From Leptospira sp. 96542 (lineage in GTDB: Bacteria; Spirochaetota; Leptospiria; Leptospirales; Leptospiraceae): 48,686 nt of DNA. Made by a program: the position numbers and the translations under genes. Location of the stretch: positions 1 to 48,686 of the forward strand of contig JARJFC010000031.1 of assembly GCA_029310945.1 (NCBI GenBank), in the 5' to 3' direction. How positions within the stretch are numbered: the first letter of the stretch is position 1; every line of letters starts with the position of its first letter. Below the pieces are notes generated by a model, which ran no database searches, was not told the origin of the DNA, and saw nothing but the letters and a program-made list of their open reading frames with translations. Of the stretch, positions 27,536-34,690 are shown piece after piece.

Positions 27536-28606
27536 TTATACTATGGGTGAAAATTCTTTCATGTCGTCGATACCTTGGTAACGAAGCCCAGTATCTAAAT
27601 TATACCCCCCAAAGGTTTCCATAATTTTAGATTTACTTTCGGGAGAGTGGCTGTATTCGAATGCCCTCGTTAAAATTTCCTTGGAAGCCTGGCTTGCTTG
27701 GTTCAAAAGATCAATGAATGTATCTTTGAATTTTCGACTTGGGTCGGCAGGGTAATTCCATTCGCGTTTTTCTTCGTTCATAATCTTGGGATTGATGTCT
27801 TCGAGTGTAGGTAACATGAGCACACTGGCATTGTATTTATGAAAAGTAATGGTGTCCACAAAACTCACAAACCCACGCATCCAGGGGCTTCGGGAATCGA
27901 GAGTGGATGTGAACCGATAAAATCCCATATAAGATTCGTTCAAAATGTCCCCTGGGATAATTTTTTTTTCAGAACCCAGATACTTCGAAGCAAATTCATT
28001 TGGATAGGTTTCTTTGATGGATTGAAGCCAAAAATTCCAAAGAACCGGATCCATTTTGTTTTTGATGCCAACTGTTTTGTGACGGATATCAATGTACTGT
28101 GGGAAATCATATTCACGTGCACTCATCCCCCACCTGTAGTGAAGTAATAAAGTGTCCAATCCAAACTCTACCTTCATATGGTTTACTTGTGCTTGGTAGG
28201 AAATTTTTTTGTCATCGTTGTAATAATCCCCAGAGATATAGAAGATATAAGGATGGGTTTGGATGTCCACCACACAATGGCAAATGTATCCTAAAGTAAA
28301 TGCAAGGAAACGGTCACGGTAAAGACCCATCTCCGTGTCATGTACCTGGTTTAAAAAACTTAATATCAGTTCGGCGACACGGGAATGGTGGGCAAGGTCT
28401 CCGAAATACGCAGCTTTTTTTGTTTTTTTCGGGTTTAGCACATGGTAAAAATAAAAAATATCTGGGGCAACTGCACCCAAGTTAGCATAAGCGGCGACGT
28501 CTGGCCGGTTTAGTAGGCTCGCTATTTTTCGCTGGGTGGTATTCCCATGTTCCAAATGTTTTTTCACTTGGGATAGGGCTTCAATATGTGTGATCTTTCC
28601 TGCCAT
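27536..28606 (-). CDS. Zinc-dependent phospholipase C-like protein
   Basis: A 356-residue protein without signal peptide. The first 200 residues resemble the zinc-dependent phospholipase C / P1 nuclease fold seen in many uncharacterised bacterial proteins: THIEA at the N-terminus, YANLGAVAPDIFYF, GDLAHHSR and CHCVVDIQTHPYIFY supply the expected His and Asp ligands. The C-terminal part is unfamiliar. The lack of an export signal argues against a secreted toxin; a cytoplasmic or peripheral metal hydrolase is more likely, and its substrate is unknown. It is the first gene of the leftward envelope cluster, 57 bp from the divergent lysA. Confidence 0.8.
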   Translation of the reverse strand: MAGKITHIEALSQVKKHLEHGNTTQRKIASLLNRPDVAAYANLGAVAPDIFYFYHVLNPKKTKKAAYFGDLAHHSRVAELILSFLNQVHDTEMGLYRDRFLAFTLGYICHCVVDIQTHPYIFYISGDYYNDDKKISYQAQVNHMKVEFGLDTLLLHYRWGMSAREYDFPQYIDIRHKTVGIKNKMDPVLWNFWLQSIKETYPNEFASKYLGSEKKIIPGDILNESYMGFYRFTSTLDSRSPWMRGFVSFVDTITFHKYNASVLMLPTLEDINPKIMNEEKREWNYPADPSRKFKDTFIDLLNQASQASKEILTRAFEYSHSPESKSKIMETFGGYNLDTGLRYQGIDDMKEFSPIV

Positions 28607-28663
28607 TTTCTACTTTTTTGACTTTATGGATTGGAACCTATTGAAAGGTTTATCTTAAATCCT

Positions 28664-29929
28664 ATGACATCAATCGAAAAACTAAAGTTTTTGAGTGAAG
28701 ACCAGGTTCGCAGTTTAGTTTCCGAATTTGGCTCTCCTCTCTTCGTATATTCTCAATCTGAAATTGAAAAAAAATGTGATGAGGCGCTTGCCTTCCCCAA
28801 CGCCTTTGGATTGCAAGTCCGGTATGCCATGAAGGCAAATCCCAATTCCAATTTGCTAAAAATCATGAAAAAGAAGGGCATCGTCATTGATGCTTCTTCG
28901 GAACATGAGGTGCTCCGGGCTCTCCATTTCGGGTTTTCTCCAGAAGAAATCATGCTCACCTCACAACAATTCCCAACTCTTTTCAAAGAACTCATCGAAA
29001 AAGGTGTAAAATTCAACGCTTGTTCACTCAAACAGTTGGAAACTTTCGGGCAAATCTTTCCTGGTAAGGCAGTTTCCATTCGTTTCAACCCTGGCCTTGG
29101 TTCAGGTCATACCAAAAAGACCGATGTGGGCGGGGTGACATCTTCCTTTGGGATTTGGCACGAAAAACTCTCCCAAGTGAAGGAGATCGTCAGTAAATAC
29201 AACCTCATTGTTGAAAAAGTGCACACTCATATTGGTTCTGGGAGCGATCCTGAGGTTTGGAAGGCTGTGGCACATTATACATTGGAATACGCAGAGGCGT
29301 TTCCAACTGTGACTGTCGTTAGTTTGGGTGGTGGTTATAAAGTGGGCAGGATGGCCGATGAAAAATCGACTGATTTAAAAGAAATCGGTGCTCCTGTAAA
29401 AATTCTATTTGAGGATTTTGCCAAAAAACACGATCGCAAATTGATTTTAGAAATTGAACCAGGAACGTTCCTCGTAGCCCTCTGTGGAGCCCTCATAACC
29501 ACTGTGGATGACAAAGTGGATACTGGTTCCCACGGTTTTGAGTTTTTAAAATTGGATGCTGGTATGGATAATAATACGAGGCCATCTTTGTATGGAGCCA
29601 AACACCCACTGGTAACGGTCACAAAAAGTGGTAATATTTCTGCAAATAACAAAGAGTATGTGGTTGTAGGGCATTGTTGTGAGTCGGGCGATGTGTTCAC
29701 CCAAAAAGAAGGAGGAGAGCCTATCACTCGCTTGATGGCTGAGACAAACATAGGTGATTATATTGTGATGGAAGCGGTTGGAGCTTACTGTTCCAGTATG
29801 TCCACAAAAAACTATAATAGTTTTCCTGAAATCGCTGAGGCTCTCATCACAACCAATGGAGACAAAAAATTGATTCGTAAAAAACAGAATGTAGAAGATA
29901 TTTTCAAAAACGAAATTTCTGTTGTTTAG
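28664..29929 (+). CDS. lysA: Diaminopimelate decarboxylase
   Basis: Converts meso-diaminopimelate to L-lysine with PLP. The 421-residue protein from ATG 28664 (the frame opens at TTG 28631) is of family length. Features: the PLP lysine K57 in RYAMKANPN, the HTHIGSG block, SLGGGY, EIEPGTFLV, CCESGD with the active-site Cys, and GAYCSSMSTKNYNSF at the end. These fit DapDC rather than arginine or ornithine decarboxylases. The ispD start follows the stop codon with no gap, so the two genes are translated from one message. Confidence 0.92.
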   Translation: MTSIEKLKFLSEDQVRSLVSEFGSPLFVYSQSEIEKKCDEALAFPNAFGLQVRYAMKANPNSNLLKIMKKKGIVIDASSEHEVLRALHFGFSPEEIMLTSQQFPTLFKELIEKGVKFNACSLKQLETFGQIFPGKAVSIRFNPGLGSGHTKKTDVGGVTSSFGIWHEKLSQVKEIVSKYNLIVEKVHTHIGSGSDPEVWKAVAHYTLEYAEAFPTVTVVSLGGGYKVGRMADEKSTDLKEIGAPVKILFEDFAKKHDRKLILEIEPGTFLVALCGALITTVDDKVDTGSHGFEFLKLDAGMDNNTRPSLYGAKHPLVTVTKSGNISANNKEYVVVGHCCESGDVFTQKEGGEPITRLMAETNIGDYIVMEAVGAYCSSMSTKNYNSFPEIAEALITTNGDKKLIRKKQNVEDIFKNEISVV

Positions 29930-30610
29930 ATGAATCAGATTTATGCAATTCTACTTGCGGGGGGAGTGGGAAGCCGTATGGGTGAAGCTACCCCAAAACA
30001 ATTTTTAGAGTTTAAGGGTAAATCATTACTCGAACACTCTGTGGAACGTTTTAAACAATGGGGGCTCTGTAAGGCCTTAGTTGTTGTTTCGCATAAGGAT
30101 TGGATCCTTAAAACGGAAACTCTGTTGTCTTCGGTGTTAGATGCAGATGATAGGATCGTAGAAGGCGGCGATACTCGTCATTTATCCGTATTGAATGGGC
30201 TCGGGTGCCTTACTCTACATGATACGGATTTGGTTTTTATCCATGATGTTGCCCGGCCAAATTTTTCTTTGGATGAGCTCTATCTGCTAGTTGAAAAAAC
30301 AAAAATTTTTGGAGCCGCAAGCCTTGTGTCCAAAGCAACAGAGAGCCTTGTGTATGTAAAACTGCATACGAATTATACAGAAGAACCTCTTGATCGAAAT
30401 GAAGTGTTCATCGTGAAAACACCCCAAATGGTGGCGGGTTTTATGGTAAAAGAGTTATCTAAAGAAATGCTTCCGCAGGATTTGAATCTACACCCAACCG
30501 ACCTATGTACTTGGATGGGTGAGCGGCGAGTGGGAATCATACTTACGGATCATAAGAATGTCAAAATCACAAATCCAGGTGATATTACAATCGCTGAACA
30601 ATTGTCCTAG
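29930..30610 (+). CDS. ispD: 2-C-methyl-D-erythritol 4-phosphate cytidylyltransferase
   Basis: IspD attaches CMP to MEP in the non-mevalonate isoprenoid pathway. The 226-residue protein begins with the nucleotidyltransferase motif LLAGGVGSRMG (residues 8-18) and PKQF, followed by GGDTRHLSV, HDVARPNF and TPQM, and ends in the NPGDITIAE motif that marks IspD. A TarI-type ribitol-phosphate cytidylyltransferase is the nearest alternative but has no supporting neighbours. The ATG is directly adjacent to the lysA stop. It converges with the PilZ gene, 13 nt apart. Confidence 0.9.
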   Translation: MNQIYAILLAGGVGSRMGEATPKQFLEFKGKSLLEHSVERFKQWGLCKALVVVSHKDWILKTETLLSSVLDADDRIVEGGDTRHLSVLNGLGCLTLHDTDLVFIHDVARPNFSLDELYLLVEKTKIFGAASLVSKATESLVYVKLHTNYTEEPLDRNEVFIVKTPQMVAGFMVKELSKEMLPQDLNLHPTDLCTWMGERRVGIILTDHKNVKITNPGDITIAEQLS

Positions 30611-30623
30611 TTTTGTGTTCCCG

Positions 30624-31718
30624 TTACCGTCCGTGGAAAATTTTAAACCTTTGTTTCCATAACCAGACCCGAAAGTGGTTTTTGTTTTTGATTTCATCAA
30701 ATTGGATTCCGAAACCTTTTGGTTTTCCGTAATTGCCATCGGGATTCGACCATCGAACAATGCCAGATAACGGAATAACACCAGACCTAGTTTTTATGTT
30801 CACATAACAGAGACTTCCTTGTTCGATCACCGAATTTGTTTCGATATAGAGACCTTCCATTGAAACATTCACAAGGGTTCCCGAATTTTCATAGTTTTCT
30901 GTAAGTCCGAAACTCACAGCATTTTTGACTGGGTATCTTGGTGCAAACACCCTTGCTAAAAAATTTTCGTAAATTTGTTTCTCTTCTTTTTGGACAGGTA
31001 AGAAAAATAATGCAATGCCTGCGATGTCATTCTTTCCATTGACGGAATCCAGCCGGATGATGCGGCCTTGGACGGAAATGGAAATAGGTTCTCTGAATTC
31101 ATTTTCCAATTTTAAATGTAAATTAATGGGGTCACCAATCGTTAAAAAATGATGATGGGGCAGTGGTATGAGGGCGCCCGATTTGGAGACATTGATTGTC
31201 ATACCTTCGCCTTCCCTTTCTCCATCTTTGTTTGTCCAATGGAATGGAACAGGATGCGTTTCCCTGTAACGTGATCGCCAACCTCGTTTAACGGCACTTA
31301 AATAAGGAGCTGCAATCTCACGTCTCAAAAAATAAAAAATTAGTCCAAGAATTAAAGCAGTGATGAGTAAATTGAAAAGTATATCTGAGCTATGTAGCCT
31401 AACGCCAGCTAAAAATAATTTCTTTCCAATACTAATCCATAATACCATCCATAGGTTATAAGTTATGACTACAGAAGCAAAAACTAAAAATAAAAAATAA
31501 CCAAGTTTTCGTTTTGATAAAAGTCCATAACCGATGATAAGACTCAAAACGGACAAAATGTACTGTAATGGCTGGATTTTCGAAAGTATAAAATCCAATT
31601 TGTACTGGTTTAAATCGTAGAGTGAGGCCGTCACATAGAAGTTGAGGACGGGCATGGATAAAAAAACAATTGCTACAAATAGAACAGGGAGCGGGTAATG
31701 AAAGATACGTAATGTCAC
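30624..31718 (-). CDS. Membrane protein with tandem PilZ domains
   Basis: A 364-residue protein starting at GTG 31718, with AAGGA upstream. Four hydrophobic segments fill residues 1-135. Two PilZ-like domains follow. The first has both c-di-GMP motifs, RSRYR (RxxxR) and NVSKSG (NxSxxG). The second keeps NVSMEG but has RYPVK in place of RxxxR, so it may not bind ligand. PilZ receptors change the activity of attached or partner modules when c-di-GMP rises; the output of this one is unknown. It stands just downstream of two cyclic-nucleotide-binding genes, 65 nt away on the same strand. Confidence 0.87.
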   Translation of the reverse strand: MTLRIFHYPLPVLFVAIVFLSMPVLNFYVTASLYDLNQYKLDFILSKIQPLQYILSVLSLIIGYGLLSKRKLGYFLFLVFASVVITYNLWMVLWISIGKKLFLAGVRLHSSDILFNLLITALILGLIFYFLRREIAAPYLSAVKRGWRSRYRETHPVPFHWTNKDGEREGEGMTINVSKSGALIPLPHHHFLTIGDPINLHLKLENEFREPISISVQGRIIRLDSVNGKNDIAGIALFFLPVQKEEKQIYENFLARVFAPRYPVKNAVSFGLTENYENSGTLVNVSMEGLYIETNSVIEQGSLCYVNIKTRSGVIPLSGIVRWSNPDGNYGKPKGFGIQFDEIKNKNHFRVWLWKQRFKIFHGR

Positions 31719-31783
31719 GACAAAATTTCCTTTTAAAAATTTGGGTTCGTCAAGATGTTTTTACTTAATAATAAACATTTGGA

Positions 31784-32338
31784 TTAGGTTGTGGGAGGGA
31801 TAAAACCCGTTTCAGTTTCGTCCTTCGATTCATCTGGTAATTTGTCCGCCTCTGGTTTTTCAGGAGGATTGTTGTGAACCATTGGAACGATGGAATCAAT
31901 CGGTTTCGTGGGCATTCCGTTGATCAGGATGTGGAGTTCCTTTTGTTTTTCCGAAATTGTATCTTCTACAGAAGTTAGTCGGCGTATGATACTTTGTAAG
32001 ATGACTGACAAAAACTCAGGGCTCTCTTTGCCCATACCAATGAATATTTCTTTTGTAATGATTCCAACTTTTGTATCCTCTGCAGAGGCGATGATTGTGG
32101 CTGCCCGTGGATAAGGAAACACAAGTGCCATTTCGCCAAAAAATTCACCAGGCGAAATGATGCGTAAAAAACTATCTTCTCCAGATGCCTTTTTTTTAAA
32201 CACATCCAACTTACCAGAAAATACAAAATACATTTTGCCGTTTGATTCTTCGCCTTCTGAAAACACAACTTTGCCCTTTGGGAAATGATCCACTTGGACA
32301 GTAGTGAGATGTTTGCGTAGATGATCCAAATTCATCAT
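31784..32338 (-). CDS. Cyclic nucleotide-binding domain protein
   Basis: A 184-residue protein made of one CRP-type cNMP-binding domain (about 20-135) and a low-complexity acidic, proline-rich tail. The phosphate-binding cassette GEFFGEMALVFPYPRAATI is well preserved, with Glu and Arg in the positions that hold cAMP or cGMP. There is no DNA-binding helix-turn-helix and no membrane segment, so it acts by contact with another protein, perhaps as a dimer with the upstream gene's product. Its start overlaps the stop of that gene by 4 nt. Confidence 0.92.
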   Translation of the reverse strand: MMNLDHLRKHLTTVQVDHFPKGKVVFSEGEESNGKMYFVFSGKLDVFKKKASGEDSFLRIISPGEFFGEMALVFPYPRAATIIASAEDTKVGIITKEIFIGMGKESPEFLSVILQSIIRRLTSVEDTISEKQKELHILINGMPTKPIDSIVPMVHNNPPEKPEADKLPDESKDETETGFIPPTT

Positions 32339-32754
32339 TCAGCCTCCGTTTTGATTTCTTCAAGGAGTTTATCGATTTCTGTTAGGCGAGCTTCTGCTCG
32401 ATGTAATTTTTCGATGGTACTTTTTAGTAGTTGAAATAAAAACTGACTATTGATACGTGCTAATTTCTCAAATTGGTCATCACGTAGAATTCCTACACGA
32501 GCATTGGCGGAAACAACGCTCACTGTCATTGCCCGCGGCCGTCTTGTCAGGAGAGATAGTTCTCCAAAAAATTCACCAGGTCCTAACCCCTTGATAACTT
32601 CCTGTGAACCATCTGGTGTTCTTTTTGTGACGGCAAACATCCCCTGCATGATACAATACATACTTCCATCATGGGTATCTCCTTCGCGGAAGATAACATC
32701 CCCTCGCAAATATACTTGCGTAGAGATATTTTGCATATATTCTAAAATATTCAT
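32335..32754 (-). CDS. Cyclic nucleotide-binding domain protein
   Basis: A 139-residue single-domain CRP-like cNMP-binding protein. The cassette GEFFGELSLLTRRPRAMTV has the ligand Glu and Arg. A C-terminal helix of about 35 residues (LKSTIEKLHRAEARL and on) looks like a coiled coil for pairing. No DNA-binding domain is present. AGGTTGGTAGG lies just before the ATG. The similar protein encoded next shares the fold but is clearly diverged, suggesting an old duplication and a functional pair rather than redundancy. Confidence 0.92.
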   Translation of the reverse strand: MNILEYMQNISTQVYLRGDVIFREGDTHDGSMYCIMQGMFAVTKRTPDGSQEVIKGLGPGEFFGELSLLTRRPRAMTVSVVSANARVGILRDDQFEKLARINSQFLFQLLKSTIEKLHRAEARLTEIDKLLEEIKTEAE

Positions 32755-32874
32755 CCTACCAACCTAAGGGATTAGATGACAAAAAGTAGAAAATTCATTC
32801 AAGAAAGCAAGAGTTTATAAAAAAACAAACTCGACAAGTTTCTAGTATGTAAAAACCTGCTTATACAACCGTAT

Positions 32875-32956
32875 GCGGGCGTGGCGAAATTGGCAGACGC
32901 ACCAGATTTAGGTTCTGGCGCCGTGAGGCGTGGGGGTTCAAGTCCCTCCGCCCGCA
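32875..32956 (+). tRNA. tRNA-Leu (anticodon TAG)
   Basis: Class II tRNA of 82 nt: acceptor GCGGGCG pairs with CGCCCGC over 7 bp, the D arm has GGCGAAATTGGCAGACGC, the anticodon stem-loop CCAGA-TTTAGGT-TCTGG gives TAG, and a variable arm (CGCCGTGAGGCG) precedes the T arm. The discriminator is A and no CCA is encoded, unlike the tRNA-Met in this window. Part of its 3' end (CAAGTCCCTCCGCC) is repeated 208 bp downstream. Confidence 0.96.
32939..32952 (+). repeat. Direct repeat, copy 1 (within tRNA-Leu 3' end)
   Basis: CAAGTCCCTCCGCC in the T arm and acceptor of tRNA-Leu recurs exactly at 33147-33160. Duplication of a tRNA 3' end is the usual footprint of site-specific integration, though here only about 200 bp separate the copies. 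Confidence 0.7.
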
Positions 32957-33005
32957 AACAGAGATTACATTTCACAAAAAAGATTCCAAAATAATAGAGA
33001 CCGAG

Positions 33006-33133
33006 GGCTTGAACAGTGAGCCGAGCAAATAAATATGCGACCCATAGGGAGCAAATTTATTTGTAAGCATGCCAGGAAGGCATGCGTCGAGGGGAGCCGT
33101 GCCTCGAAGCTAAACTTGGACATGAGGTCCAAG
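33006..33133. repeat. Array of five hairpins downstream of tRNA-Leu
   Basis: Five stem-loops stand head to tail: GGCT/AGCC (33006-33022); CAAATAAAT/ATTTATTTG (33026-33063) with an inner CCCATAGGG; GCATGCC/GGCATGC (33067-33085); CGAGG/CCTCG (33088-33106); and CTTGGAC/GTCCAAG (33115-33133). AAGC recurs after or between several of them. The arms are perfect while loops vary, so the structure seems to be kept. It could be a non-coding RNA co-transcribed with the tRNA, a miniature mobile element or a recombination site. I do not recognise it as a known family. Confidence 0.65.
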
Positions 33134-33146
33134 CAAGCGTGAGTGG

Positions 33147-33160
33147 CAAGTCCCTCCGCC
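33147..33160 (+). repeat. Direct repeat, copy 2 (tRNA-Leu 3' end fragment)
   Basis: Exact 14-nt copy of the tRNA-Leu 3' segment. The preceding GCGTGAGTGG also echoes the tRNA variable arm (GTGAGGCGTGG), so the copied unit was probably longer and has decayed. No functional tRNA can be folded here. Confidence 0.7.
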
Positions 33161-33170
33161 TGATGTAAGT

Positions 33171-34655
33171 TTATACTTTTTGAGGGACTAGGCGTTCTTC
33201 AATGTTGATTTTTCCAGGTTCGCCACCTTCGTGGTATTCGGCATCTTGGTTTACATTCCAAACATCATAGGTTTCTGAATCACTTATTATATTTTCTACT
33301 GTCAACATGGCAGTCATCATAGCATGGTCTTGGTTGTTGTATTTGTGCATACCGTTGCGGCCAACAAGATGAAGGTTTTTATATTTTTCCTTAATTTCCG
33401 ATTTCAAAACATCAATATGACTTTGGTAGGCGTCGTCATACACGGGGTATGCCTTCTTTTGGCGAACGACAAAACCTTCTTTTATATCGTTCAATTCAGC
33501 AAGACCAAGTTTTACAATTTCCTGTTTTGCTAATTCAACTAAATTTTCATCAGATGAAACCCAGAGACCATCTCCTTCAAAACAAAAATATTCTAACCCG
33601 TAACAATTGTAATTTGGATCGGGAACCATTTCTGGTGACCAACTTTTGAAATTTTGAATTCTACCAACTTTTACCGAAGGGTCATGGATGTAGATCCAGT
33701 TGTCATCAAATAAATGTTTCTCTTTTACAACGAGTGCAACAGTTAAAAAATCTCGATAACGAAGGGAATTTGCAGAATGAAGAGCTTTTTCTGAAACTGC
33801 AGGTTTAGAAATTGCTTTGAAAAGTTCCCGCATTGGGGCAGATGAGATGACTTGGTCACCTTCAAAACTGATCGCTTCACCATTCTTCATGGTACCTGAT
33901 ACTTTCCAGTTTTTCCCATCTAACTCAAGTTTGTTAACGAACACTCCCATTTTTATTTCTCCACCCAAACTTTGGATACGGGTAGCCGCTTCTTCCCACA
34001 TCATACCTGGGCCTCTTCTAGGATAACGAAACGAGTCAATTAGAGTTTTTATGATTTTTGTTTTGTCTTTGTTTTTCGATTTCGGCTTGATTGCATTCCA
34101 AATAGCGGAAGATAACGAAAGACCTTTGATTCTTTGTGCAGCCCAGTCCGCAGAAATATCCTTTGTGTCCATACCCCAAACTTTTTCAGTGTAAGTTTTG
34201 AAAAAAATGGAAAACAATCTTTTCCCAAATTGGTTTGTAACCCAATCTTCAAAGTTTTTTGGATTTGGTATTGGAAATAAATTTGTTTTTAAATAGGAAA
34301 GAACACATAGAATGGATTCCATTATTCCTAGATTGAACAATGATTCAAAGGCTTTTAGCGGGTATGCGTAGAATTTGTTATTATAATAAATTCGTGAAGA
34401 ACGAGGGCGGTCTAACATATCATTTGGGAGAAGTTCAGTCCATAAATCTTCCACTTCCTTGGATTTGGAAAAAAAACGATGACCTCCGATGTCGAAATAA
34501 AAACCTTTCAGTGACTCTGTTCGTGAGATCCCCCCAACGTATTTTTCGTCGGCTTCAAGAATTGTAACTTTATAACCTTTTTTCGCCAAGAGATAACCTG
34601 AGGTTAGTCCTGCTGGACCTGCGCCAATGATGATTGTGTGAGTTTGGGATGACAT
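33171..34655 (-). CDS. FAD-dependent amine oxidase / UDP-galactopyranose mutase-like oxidoreductase
   Basis: A 494-residue flavoprotein. The start ATG 34655 has AAAGGA upstream; a TTG directly precedes it. The N-terminus has the dinucleotide fold IIIGAGPAGLTSGYLL (GxGxxG) and the second FAD motif GGISRTESLKGFYFDIGGHRF in part, as in protoporphyrinogen-oxidase-like and UGM-like proteins. The C-terminal FAD loop is seen in HLVGRNGMHKYNNQDHAM. Such genes often sit in polysaccharide clusters, and the neighbours here are membrane proteins resembling lipid-linked sugar transferases. An exact substrate cannot be assigned. Confidence 0.85.
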   Translation of the reverse strand: MSSQTHTIIIGAGPAGLTSGYLLAKKGYKVTILEADEKYVGGISRTESLKGFYFDIGGHRFFSKSKEVEDLWTELLPNDMLDRPRSSRIYYNNKFYAYPLKAFESLFNLGIMESILCVLSYLKTNLFPIPNPKNFEDWVTNQFGKRLFSIFFKTYTEKVWGMDTKDISADWAAQRIKGLSLSSAIWNAIKPKSKNKDKTKIIKTLIDSFRYPRRGPGMMWEEAATRIQSLGGEIKMGVFVNKLELDGKNWKVSGTMKNGEAISFEGDQVISSAPMRELFKAISKPAVSEKALHSANSLRYRDFLTVALVVKEKHLFDDNWIYIHDPSVKVGRIQNFKSWSPEMVPDPNYNCYGLEYFCFEGDGLWVSSDENLVELAKQEIVKLGLAELNDIKEGFVVRQKKAYPVYDDAYQSHIDVLKSEIKEKYKNLHLVGRNGMHKYNNQDHAMMTAMLTVENIISDSETYDVWNVNQDAEYHEGGEPGKINIEERLVPQKV

Positions 34656-34690
34656 CAAAATTCCTTTTAACTTTCGTTATATTATTTAAA

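Noticed and set aside
27536..28606. Zinc-dependent phospholipase C-like protein as a secreted virulence toxin
   Set aside because: It has no signal peptide and the window looks like a saprophyte's housekeeping region.
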